NCBI GenBank assembly: GCA_018267545.1
Contig: JAFDYG010000470.1
Span: 1 to 39,626, forward strand
Source: Bacteroidota bacterium
Lineage (GTDB): Bacteria; Bacteroidota; Bacteroidia; Chitinophagales; Chitinophagaceae
Direction: 5' to 3'
DNA length: 39,626 bases
Position 1 is the stretch's first letter, and each line of letters begins with the position of its first letter. Of the stretch, positions 33,542-39,626 are shown in pieces. The translations under genes and the position numbers were made by a program. The notes under the pieces are model-generated. The model was not told the origin of the DNA and made no database searches. It saw nothing but the letters and a program-made list of their open reading frames with translations.

Positions 33542-34090
33542 ATGGCAACGATTCTACCAGTGGAAGGCAAATCACCGCAATTTGGACAAGACTGTTTCAT
33601 CGCCCCGAATGCTACCATCGTCGGCGATGTAAAGATGGGCGACAAGTGCAGCGTTTGGTTTAATGCAGTAGTAAGAGGCGACGTCAACAGCATTCACATT
33701 GGCGACAAAGTAAATATACAAGACGGGGTCATCATCCACGGTACGTATAAAAAGACCAGTGTCAAGATCGGCAACGAAGTTTCGATCGGTCACAATGCCA
33801 TCATTCACGGGTGTACTCTTCACGATAAAGTGCTCATCGGTATGGGTGCGATCATCATGGACAATGCCGAGATCGGCAAGAACTCCATTATCGCTGCAGG
33901 CGCAGTCGTGACGGAGGGCACCAAGGTCGAATCAGGGACCATTTATGGCGGTATTCCGGCCCGGAAAATCAAGGATATCCCTGCCGATCTCATTTCCGGT
34001 CAAATCGAGCGTATTGCGGACCATTACTGCATCTATGCGGGCTGGTTCAAGGACGTCAATGCGGCCAAAGACCTACCCAGTCACCCCTAA
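33542..34090 (+). CDS. Gamma-carbonic-anhydrase family protein
   Basis: A 182-residue left-handed beta-helix protein of about seven hexapeptide-repeat turns (ATIVGDVKMGDKCSVWFNAVVRGDV, IGDKVNIQDGVIIHG, VSIGHNAIIHG, IGMGAIIMDNAEIG). The three histidines expected for zinc in Cam/YrdA proteins are seen (IIHG near 66, IGHNAIIHGC near 85-91). It ends with a helical segment. Such proteins (PaaY/YrdA) are trimeric and often of unknown substrate, with weak carbonic anhydrase activity in some. Confidence 0.9.
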   Translation: MATILPVEGKSPQFGQDCFIAPNATIVGDVKMGDKCSVWFNAVVRGDVNSIHIGDKVNIQDGVIIHGTYKKTSVKIGNEVSIGHNAIIHGCTLHDKVLIGMGAIIMDNAEIGKNSIIAAGAVVTEGTKVESGTIYGGIPARKIKDIPADLISGQIERIADHYCIYAGWFKDVNAAKDLPSHP

Positions 34091-34136
34091 AATTGGTCCT
34101 AAAAGGCTGTCTTCCCGGGTTAAATTGAACCGCTTA

Positions 34137-34168
34137 CTTGCAAATACAGAATAATATTTGTAGGTTTA
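34137..34168 (+). promoter_or_regulatory. Possible promoter of the small lipoprotein gene
   Basis: CTTG (34137-34140) and TAGGTTTA (34161-34168) are separated by 20 bases, matching the Bacteroidota -33/-7 layout with one mismatch in each box. The ATG follows 24 bases after the -7 element. Confidence 0.4.
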
Positions 34169-34191
34169 GTAACGTTTATATAGATGACCCA

Positions 34192-34389
34192 ATGAATCCA
34201 ATGAAAACGACCAAGACCATACTTCTCTTCTCATCCCTTTCAATTTTATTGATCGGTGCGTCGTCCTGTGGATGGATGCACAACATGTTCGGTCCCAAAT
34301 ACGGTTGTCCCAGTGATGGCAAGAATGTGGGGGCAGAAAGGATATTGAGCGGAGAAAAAGTGCCGAAGCAGCCGAAGTTCAAGGCGTAG
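34192..34389 (+). CDS. Small lipoprotein
   Basis: A 65-residue protein with a signal peptide (MKTTKTILLFSSLSILLIGA from the second ATG at 34201) and a relaxed lipobox SSC, giving a mature part of about 40 residues. The mature part has a second Cys in KYGCPSDGKNVGAERIL and a basic tail (KVPKQPKFKA). The GKNVGAERIL segment has the look of small Chitinophagaceae lipoproteins, but I know no function. Either the ATG at 34192 or the one at 34201 may be used; the first would add three residues. Confidence 0.7.
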   Translation: MNPMKTTKTILLFSSLSILLIGASSCGWMHNMFGPKYGCPSDGKNVGAERILSGEKVPKQPKFKA

Positions 34390-34460
34390 TGATATGTGCA
34401 GAGGCTGTTCGACGTAAAGCATAGAATACCCTAAATATAAACTATAAAAATCCCTACTCT

Positions 34461-34796
34461 ATGAGCCCTCTAACTCTAAGGACCGATTTCGGCTGTACGG
34501 AAGCCGTCATCGACGACGATTGCGGACTAAAGCGCTTCTATGAAGTCGCAAATATCCTCTCCGACGACCTCGACATTAAGTTCACCCAAAAGACAGATGA
34601 CTTCGATTCCCTCATGTGGGACTTTCTTTACAAGGGGCATATTCTGACCCTTCATTACAATATTTATACGGGCATTTCTATCTATCCCCGCAAGTTCCGG
34701 GAAGCTCCCCGCAAGGACAACGACGCGGTGGTAGAGGTAGCAAAATTCCTGGAAAGCAAACTATTGATCAATACAGCCCGGAGATATATGTCTTAG
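34461..34796 (+). CDS. Hypothetical protein
   Basis: A 111-residue cytosolic-looking protein with alternating strand/helix content (DFDSLMWDFLYKGHILTLHYNIYTGISIYP in the middle and a C-terminal helix VVEVAKFLESKLLI). No recognised motif, signal or TM helix. The start at 34461 is the first ATG after an AT-rich gap. It might be a compact alpha/beta binding domain, but nothing firm can be said. Confidence 0.6.
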   Translation: MSPLTLRTDFGCTEAVIDDDCGLKRFYEVANILSDDLDIKFTQKTDDFDSLMWDFLYKGHILTLHYNIYTGISIYPRKFREAPRKDNDAVVEVAKFLESKLLINTARRYMS

Positions 34797-34861
34797 CCCG
34801 GCTCCGCGCCCAGCTGTGACTTAAGGCCCTGGTTAACGGTCCAATTGAGTTCTAACGAATG

Positions 34862-34893
34862 TTTGCTGATTGCTAATCTAGAATGTTAGTTTG
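34862..34893 (+). promoter_or_regulatory. Promoter for the three-hairpin RNA
   Basis: TTTG (34862-34865) and TTAGTTTG (34886-34893) are 20 bases apart, the standard Bacteroidota spacing; the second box differs from TAnnTTTG at one position. The predicted transcription start (about 34898) falls at the first hairpin. Confidence 0.5.
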
Positions 34894-34894
34894 G

Positions 34895-34992
34895 TGTCGG
34901 CTCTGCTGTAAAAAATGAGCCGACATTTTTATGTCCGGCAAAGAAAGAGTTCTTTGCCGGGCAACCCGCTTAACAGCGGGTTTTGTTTTTTT
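34895..34992 (+). ncRNA. Candidate small RNA or attenuator leader with three hairpins
   Basis: Three back-to-back stem-loops lie between the gene ending at 34796 and the AI-2E gene at 35008. H1 has arms TGTCGGCTC (34895-34903) and GAGCCGACA (34917-34925) followed by TTTTT. H2 has arms CCGGCAAAGAA (34935-34945) and TTCTTTGCCGG (34950-34960). H3 has arms AACCCGCT (34963-34970) and AGCGGGTT (34975-34982) followed by TTGTTTTTTT, a textbook terminator. With the promoter at 34862 this would give a roughly 95-base RNA. The stems are perfect, and the order looks built rather than accidental. It may instead be a tandem terminator or an attenuator for the next gene. No known RNA family was recognised. 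Confidence 0.5.
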
Positions 34993-35007
34993 GGGCTATA
35001 TTGCTGT

Positions 35008-36153
35008 ATGGTATCATTAAAGCAGCCGCAACCATTCTATACTAAGCTGGCAATGGTGTTGATAAGCCTGATTGCCTTGTTTTATATCGCTTCCTGGGGT
35101 CAAGCTATATTCTCGCCATTGGTCTTTGCCTTACTTTTCGCCGTGCTGCTATTGCCCGTGTCGGCATTTCTCGAAAAGAGGTGCCGGCTTCCGCGGAGCC
35201 TGGCTTCCTTGCTGTCGGTGTTCCTGCTTGTGTTTGCGCTGGTAGGGCTTTTTTACCTGGTGGGCTCGCAGATCAGCAGCCTTGCCGATGACTGGCCTTT
35301 GTTCAAGCAGCAGGTAATGACCTCGGTGACAAATCTGCAGCAGTGGATCTCGCTCAAGTTTCATGTCCGCATTAAGCAGCAGAACAACTATGTAAACAAT
35401 GCAACGTCGAAACTATTGGAGACGGGCTCGTCCATGATCGGGGGTGCGCTGGTATCGCTTTCTTCGCTGGTGCTTTTCCTGGTGTTCATCATGATCAATA
35501 CCTTCTTTCTGCTTTATTATAGAAGACTGATCGTTCGTTTTTTGGTGGCGGTATTCAAGGAAGAAAATTCGGTCATGGTGTACGATATCATCGCGCAGAT
35601 CCAGACGCGGATTAGACAGTATATTCTGGGACTGTTGCTGGAAATGGTGATCGTTGCGGCGGCCACCTGTTTGGCGCTTTGGATCCTGGGCGTGAAATAC
35701 GCTATCCTGCTGGGTTTGCTGACGGGACTCTTCAACGTAGTGCCTTATATCGGCATCTTCACCGCGCTGATGCTTAGCACGCTGGTCACATTTGCAACCG
35801 CGGGTACGACGCAGCTCCTGCTGGTTATCGGAACCGTTTTTGGCATCCACCTGATCGATTCGAATGTGCTGCTGCCGGTCGTGGTGGGTTCCAAAGTCCG
35901 CATCAATGCATTTATTACTGTGCTCGCGGTCATTATCGGAGAGGCGGTGTGGGGTATCTCCGGCACCTTTCTTGCCATTCCCGTGGTGGCTATCACCAAG
36001 ATCATATTCGATCGCGTCGATAGTCTCAAGCCCTGGGGGATGTTGTTTGGAGACGAGAAAGATGAAAAGCAGCCCGAACCCTTAAAGGAGGAAATCAAAG
36101 AGACGGGCGGCGCGCCAATAACACCCGAAAGTACTGAACAGAATACTCGATGA
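35008..36153 (+). CDS. AI-2E family transporter (PerM/TqsA family)
   Basis: A 381-residue membrane protein with about eight helices in the typical arrangement: two or three N-terminal helices, a long amphipathic loop (SSLADDWPLFKQQVMTSVTN), then a C-terminal block with YILGLLLE, LGLLTGLFNVVPYIGIF and IHLIDSNVLLPVVVGSKV. The family is named for AI-2 export by TqsA, but most members have other roles (for example sodium/proton antiport), so the substrate is unknown. The start MVSLKQPQ at 35008 follows the terminator-like hairpin by 15 bases. A longer frame to 34915 would translate the hairpins and is rejected. The acidic C-terminal tail overlaps the opposing gene by 59 bases. Confidence 0.93.
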   Translation: MVSLKQPQPFYTKLAMVLISLIALFYIASWGQAIFSPLVFALLFAVLLLPVSAFLEKRCRLPRSLASLLSVFLLVFALVGLFYLVGSQISSLADDWPLFKQQVMTSVTNLQQWISLKFHVRIKQQNNYVNNATSKLLETGSSMIGGALVSLSSLVLFLVFIMINTFFLLYYRRLIVRFLVAVFKEENSVMVYDIIAQIQTRIRQYILGLLLEMVIVAAATCLALWILGVKYAILLGLLTGLFNVVPYIGIFTALMLSTLVTFATAGTTQLLLVIGTVFGIHLIDSNVLLPVVVGSKVRINAFITVLAVIIGEAVWGISGTFLAIPVVAITKIIFDRVDSLKPWGMLFGDEKDEKQPEPLKEEIKETGGAPITPESTEQNTR

Positions 36154-36541
36154 GGAGGATGGCAGCAAGCAGTCCCGCTGTGTTTTGAGACATCGAAGTA
36201 TAACAGCCGGTGACACGAATCAATTCACCCAGGCTATAATTGCTTATAATACCCTGACTCGATATTTCCAGATATTTATAGAGGGCCCCGATGAGCAAGG
36301 TTAGAATGCTCAATACGATCAGGGAGCGTTTCCTGCTCATGTGGAGCACCATGTTACAAATCACGTATATACAAGTCGCTAAAAGAAAGCTCATTCCCAC
36401 GTGGGCGGAAAAGTGTAAGATCTTCTGGTGATCGGATAAAGAATCAGGGAAGACAAATCCAAAATAGACGATGCCGGCAAGGAGTGCTGCTCTAATGATT
36501 CTTCCGATGGTCTTGTTCGATTGTAAAGTTTCCATTCTCAT
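36095..36541 (-). CDS. VanZ-like membrane protein (tentative)
   Basis: A 148-residue protein with four helices (residues about 15-32, 43-63, 72-90 and 119-138). The KILHFSAHVGMSFLL segment and the later LEISSQGI...N-x-x-GLLAA arrangement resemble VanZ-like domains, though the match is weak. The role is unknown. Either the first ATG (36541) or the third residue Met (36535) may be used. Its last 59 bases overlap the AI-2E gene on the other strand. Confidence 0.6.
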   Translation of the reverse strand: MRMETLQSNKTIGRIIRAALLAGIVYFGFVFPDSLSDHQKILHFSAHVGMSFLLATCIYVICNMVLHMSRKRSLIVLSILTLLIGALYKYLEISSQGIISNYSLGELIRVTGCYTSMSQNTAGLLAAILLIEYSVQYFRVLLARRPSL

Positions 36542-36595
36542 AAAGGCACATAAACGAAAGCCATGCCAAGCAGGCCGTAGAAGGTTAAAGAAAGT

Positions 36596-37552
36596 TTAAT
36601 AATTCTTTTCTTCGATGGAAGCTAAAATTGAGCAATAGCTGACGTAGCGGTCTTCTGCGATCTCGCCGTTTTTTACGGCTTCCTTTACGCGGCAGCCGGG
36701 CTCTTCGAGGTGCAGGCAGTTGTTGAACTGGCATTGCCCTGTGAGGGCACGCATTTCAGGGAAATAACCGGAGAGTTCCTGTTTGGAGATGTCTACTAGT
36801 CCGAATTCACGCATGCCGGGGGTGTCGATGATGCGGCCGGGGGTGGAAGAGGAATGGGCCTTTGCGGGAGGGTTGGGCAAGTCGAACATCTCAGCAAATG
36901 TTGTAGTATGGGTTCCTTTGCCGCTCCAGCCGCTGACGTTTTGGGTTTTTAGCTGCAGGTCGGGGAACAGCGCGTTCAGAAACGAGGACTTCCCTACCCC
37001 GGAGTGGCCGCTTAGCAGGCTGATCTTTCCTTCGAGGAGACTGCGGACCTCGTCGAGACCTTCTCCGCTGTGGACGCTCATCCGGATGAGGCGATAGCCG
37101 ATGGCGTTATACATGGCTTTCCAGTCTTCGAATCTTTCCTCTTCCTTTTTCCGGTAGAGGTCGCTTTTGTTGAATAGAAGAACGGCGGGGACGTGGTAGG
37201 CTTCGCAGGTGACGAGCCAGCGGTCGATGAAGCCCTGGGAGGTTTTGGGTTCTTTTAGGGTGACAACGAGGAGGGACTGATCGATATTGGCCGCCACGAT
37301 ATGGTGCTGCATCCGGTGGGATGGAGACTGGCGGTTGATGTAGTTATGCCGGTCGTGGATCTCCGTTACGATGGCGGTCCGTTCGTCTTCGCTTTCTATT
37401 TCGAGCTCGACGTTATCGCCTACGGCGAGGGGATTGGTGGAGGTAATGCCGTCCAGCTTGAATATACCTTTTAGACGGGCGTTCCATGTTTCGCCGTCCT
37501 CGGTCTTTATGACGTACCAGCTGCCGGTAGACTTATATACCTTTCCTGTCAT
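36596..37552 (-). CDS. rsgA: Ribosome small-subunit maturation GTPase RsgA
   Basis: A 318-residue circularly permuted GTPase that helps 30S assembly. An OB-fold (1-70) is followed by G4 NKSD near 128, then G1 GHSGVGKSS near 190 and G3 DTPG near 240, the permuted order. The C-terminal zinc motif is C-x4-C-x-H-x5-C within GQCQFNNCLHLEEPGC. ATG at 37552 gives the typical start MTGKVYKSTGSWYVI. It lies 31 bases after batA, probably a shared message, though without a functional link. Confidence 0.97.
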   Translation of the reverse strand: MTGKVYKSTGSWYVIKTEDGETWNARLKGIFKLDGITSTNPLAVGDNVELEIESEDERTAIVTEIHDRHNYINRQSPSHRMQHHIVAANIDQSLLVVTLKEPKTSQGFIDRWLVTCEAYHVPAVLLFNKSDLYRKKEEERFEDWKAMYNAIGYRLIRMSVHSGEGLDEVRSLLEGKISLLSGHSGVGKSSFLNALFPDLQLKTQNVSGWSGKGTHTTTFAEMFDLPNPPAKAHSSSTPGRIIDTPGMREFGLVDISKQELSGYFPEMRALTGQCQFNNCLHLEEPGCRVKEAVKNGEIAEDRYVSYCSILASIEEKNY

Positions 37553-37583
37553 GGGGGTAAGATGAAAATGTCATGGCTCGAAG

Positions 37584-38588
37584 TTATGGGAATTTCCGCA
37601 GCAGGGTCCACTTGAGCAGCAATTCGAGCAGCAGGAACAGGGCTGCTGCGAGTGCGAAGGGGAAGAACTGTTCGCCGTACCTGCGCATGGAAGTCACTTC
37701 GATGCGGGATTTTTCGAGGTGGTCGATCTCGTCGTAGATGCCTTTGAGGCTTTCGTTATCCTTGGCCCGATAGTAACGGCCGCCGGTTTCGGTGGCGATT
37801 TGGGTCAGGAGCTTTTCGTCGATGTTGACCTTCTCCCGGCGCATCTCGACGCCGCCCGGGGTCTGGATGGGTACTGGGGCGAAGCCTTCGGTACCCATGC
37901 CGATCGTATAGACTTTGACGCCGATGGACTTGGCGATTTCTTTTGCCGTATTGGGGTCGATAAGACCGCCATTGTTTTCTCCGTCGGTCAGCAGGATGAT
38001 CACCTTGCTTTTGGAAGGAGAATTGCGCAGGCGGTCGACGCCGGTGGCGAGACCTGAGCCGATGGCTGTACCGTCTTCGAGAAGACCGCTCTGGACGTTG
38101 AAGAGCTGGGACTTCAGCACGGTCCGGTCGGTGGTCAGGGGACACATGGTGAAACTTTCGCCGGAGAAGATGACCAGGCCGATTCGGTCGGTGGGCCGTT
38201 GGTCGATAAACTCGCCGGCTACGTTCTTGGCGGCCTCCATACGGTTCGGCGTAAAATCCTGGGCCAGCATACTACCACTGATATCGAGACAGAGGACGAT
38301 GTCGATCCCTTCGCCTGTCACGAGCTGTTCGTCGTTGCGGGTTTGAGGCCGGGCAAGGGCGATGATGATACAGCAGATGGCTAGCAGGCGGAAGACAAAA
38401 GGCAGGGGCCTGATCATGTTCTTCCAGGAGCGGGCGCCGCGGAACTGGTGGATAGTGGAGACCCGAACGGAGGCCTGCGCCTGGTCGGACTTCTTAAGTT
38501 CCCAGTAGATCAATAGGGGCACGAGGGCGAAGAGCCCGAAGAAGGCTGGCTGACTAAAATAGATATGTTGGTACCAGTCGTACAGCAC
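37584..38588 (-). CDS. batA: VWA-domain protein BatA
   Basis: A 334-residue aerotolerance-operon protein. N-terminal helices at residues 13-30 and 60-80 (the latter IRPLPFVFRLLAICCIIIALARPQ) precede a von Willebrand A domain with the MIDAS motif DISGSM near 100 and the later TDGENN. A C-terminal helix (residues 305-328) closes it. The family acts in the periplasm, possibly in an envelope chaperone complex with MoxR ATPase. It starts with GTG (38586-38588), directly after the TAA of the upstream gene with no spacing, which supports translational coupling. batB, a TPR batC and batD do not follow; rsgA comes next. Confidence 0.92.
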   Translation of the reverse strand: MLYDWYQHIYFSQPAFFGLFALVPLLIYWELKKSDQAQASVRVSTIHQFRGARSWKNMIRPLPFVFRLLAICCIIIALARPQTRNDEQLVTGEGIDIVLCLDISGSMLAQDFTPNRMEAAKNVAGEFIDQRPTDRIGLVIFSGESFTMCPLTTDRTVLKSQLFNVQSGLLEDGTAIGSGLATGVDRLRNSPSKSKVIILLTDGENNGGLIDPNTAKEIAKSIGVKVYTIGMGTEGFAPVPIQTPGGVEMRREKVNIDEKLLTQIATETGGRYYRAKDNESLKGIYDEIDHLEKSRIEVTSMRRYGEQFFPFALAAALFLLLELLLKWTLLRKFP

Positions 38589-39584
38589 TTAATTAGGTTT
38601 ATTGATTTGTTGGACTTTTGCCTGGGCCTGAGCTTTCGCTTCGGCTTCTGCGGCAGCTTTTGCCTCCAGCACGTCGACCGAGCTCTTGATCGACTGGAAG
38701 TGCTGCTCGCTCTCGGGCAGACCGGGTTGATACTTTGCGAACTTTACGAAGTCGCTCATTCGAAGGGTATCCGAGAGCGCGGAAAATTCTTCCGCGGGCA
38801 AGGACATCTTTCGCAGCTGCGTAATCAGCTCTTCGCTTGTCTCGGCCAGGCTGAAGATGTTGAACCTTCTCAGGAGGAAGAGACGGAAGATATCCCCCAG
38901 TCTGCTATAATAGACTTTCATCGAGCCATTCTCGGGCAGGTTTTGCTGCTGCAATTCCTTTAGCTGCTGCAAAGCTTCCTGGTAGGGCGAGAGGCGCGGT
39001 GCGGCAGTGGCGGTTACCGTCTTTGTCCTCATCTTCTTTTTCATCCGGATAAACCAAACCACGAGGGCTATCGAGATCAGGGCCACGGCCGCAACGATCC
39101 AGGCGAACCATTTTGCAAAGGGGTTCGGAACTTCGATGATATCCTTTATGTCGTGGTAGTCTTTCGACGGGTCGAACTTCGTATAGCCAACTTCGATACG
39201 AACCGAGTCGCTGAAATAGGTTTTATTGCCGAGAGTGATGGGAAGACGGGGAATGGCCCAGGCGCCCGAGTCGAAGCTGGTGACGGTCATGTACTGCCGG
39301 TAATAGCGATCGGTCCCGCGGAGGCTGGAGTCTACCTTCCCTTTTTCGACAAAGTCGAAGTGGGGCAGGCTGTCGAGGTTGGGCCAGGTCAGGGGGGCGT
39401 TACCCGTCGCGGTGGCTTCCAGCATCAGCTGGACCGGTTCCCCTATCACGATCTTCTGCTTGTCTACGGTTGCCTTCAGGGTGACGGGAGGTGGTGCGGG
39501 GGTATGACCTCGCTGGGCGAAAGACGTCCAGGCGGGCAGTAAGAATATAACTACGGCGATGGTATATACTACTTTTCTTCTCAT
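38589..39584 (-). CDS. BatD-like protein of the Bat operon
   Basis: A 331-residue protein with a signal peptide (1-23, cleavage near SFAQ). An immunoglobulin-like periplasmic domain (TLKATVDKQKIVIGEPVQLMLEATATGN) comes next, then a TM helix at about 162-180, a cytosolic basic segment and a helical C-terminal domain ending in an alanine/glutamate/glutamine-rich tail (EAKAAAEAEAKAQAQAKVQQ). This is the architecture of the membrane protein usually found between the DUF58 gene and batA in Bacteroidota Bat operons. The role is inferred from that context. The ATG at 39582-39584 follows a preceding frame by three bases. Confidence 0.8.
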   Translation of the reverse strand: MRRKVVYTIAVVIFLLPAWTSFAQRGHTPAPPPVTLKATVDKQKIVIGEPVQLMLEATATGNAPLTWPNLDSLPHFDFVEKGKVDSSLRGTDRYYRQYMTVTSFDSGAWAIPRLPITLGNKTYFSDSVRIEVGYTKFDPSKDYHDIKDIIEVPNPFAKWFAWIVAAVALISIALVVWFIRMKKKMRTKTVTATAAPRLSPYQEALQQLKELQQQNLPENGSMKVYYSRLGDIFRLFLLRRFNIFSLAETSEELITQLRKMSLPAEEFSALSDTLRMSDFVKFAKYQPGLPESEQHFQSIKSSVDVLEAKAAAEAEAKAQAQAKVQQINKPN

Positions 39585-39587
39585 GAA

Positions 39588-39626
39588 CTATCCCGGCCGG
39601 CGGCGTCCGACAAAAAACCGTTGTAA
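39588..39626 (-). CDS. C-terminal end of the preceding gene, probably DUF58 protein (partial)
   Basis: One frame reads LQRFFVGRRRPG and ends in TAG at 39588-39590, three bases before the BatD-like start. A basic, aromatic tail like this is common at the C-terminus of DUF58 proteins, which precede this gene in Bat operons. Only 12 residues are visible, so the identification rests on gene order. Confidence 0.4.
   Translation of the reverse strand, partial: LQRFFVGRRRPG

Noticed and set aside
34915-35007. N-terminal extension of the AI-2E protein
   Set aside because: It would translate through the second and third hairpins and a terminator; the family N-terminus begins at 35008.
1-39626. CRISPR array, prophage or insertion sequence
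   Set aside because: No spaced direct-repeat array, transposase, integrase or terminal inverted repeat was seen.

Overview
The window looks like chromosomal DNA of an aerobic or facultative member of the Bacteroidota, most likely family Chitinophagaceae. The evidence is the set of families: a FtsX/MacB-type permease of the Bacteroidota kind, a Bat aerotolerance cluster, CreD with DUF1361 and a small winged-helix regulator, a TolB-like plus beta-barrel fusion protein, and lipoproteins with relaxed lipoboxes. Convincing Shine-Dalgarno sequences are absent, and several gene starts have sequences resembling the Bacteroidota -33 TTTG / -7 TAnnTTTG promoter. No tRNA, rRNA, CRISPR array, insertion sequence or phage gene was seen. 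The placement is inferred from gene content; no database search was run.

Layout. 1-2189: 3' part of an ABC-exporter permease broken by one in-frame TAG. 2175-8241: housekeeping and single genes (MazG-like pyrophosphohydrolase, DUF5684 membrane protein, PhzF-like isomerase, orphan OmpR-type regulator, D-aminoacyl-tRNA deacylase overlapping a YfhO-like membrane protein, ArfB ribosome-rescue hydrolase). 8557-11378: a four-gene signalling-type module of a lipoprotein, a roughly 7-TM protein, a one-TM histidine kinase and a NarL-type regulator. 11353-17868: membrane protein, polysaccharide flippase, MBL hydrolase and a 1193-residue envelope protein. 17865-22140 (minus): a sugar-acid operon of enolase-superfamily dehydratase, SDR dehydrogenase, FAH-family hydrolase and hexuronate-type importer, which together fit a diketo-acid route to pyruvate.

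22355-26789 (minus): a DUF892 ferritin-like protein, then a CreD cluster in two transcription units. Each unit is headed by the same palindromic operator-like sequence, and the upstream unit encodes a winged-helix regulator. 26911-31753: a MarR-GNAT fusion regulator, with a near-perfect palindrome at its promoter, divergent from a complete glycerol operon (glpK-glpD-glpF). 31907-36541: small unknown proteins, a class III aminotransferase, a gamma-carbonic anhydrase-like protein, and an AI-2E-family transporter preceded by a compact array of three hairpins that may be a small RNA or attenuator. 36596-39626 (minus): RsgA and part of a Bat (aerotolerance) operon running off the right edge.

The strongest candidates for undescribed biology are the lipoprotein/7-TM/kinase/regulator module, the twin-operator CreD regulon, the three-hairpin RNA before the AI-2E transporter, and the gluzincin-like/TolB/beta-barrel fusion whose zinc motif appears lost.
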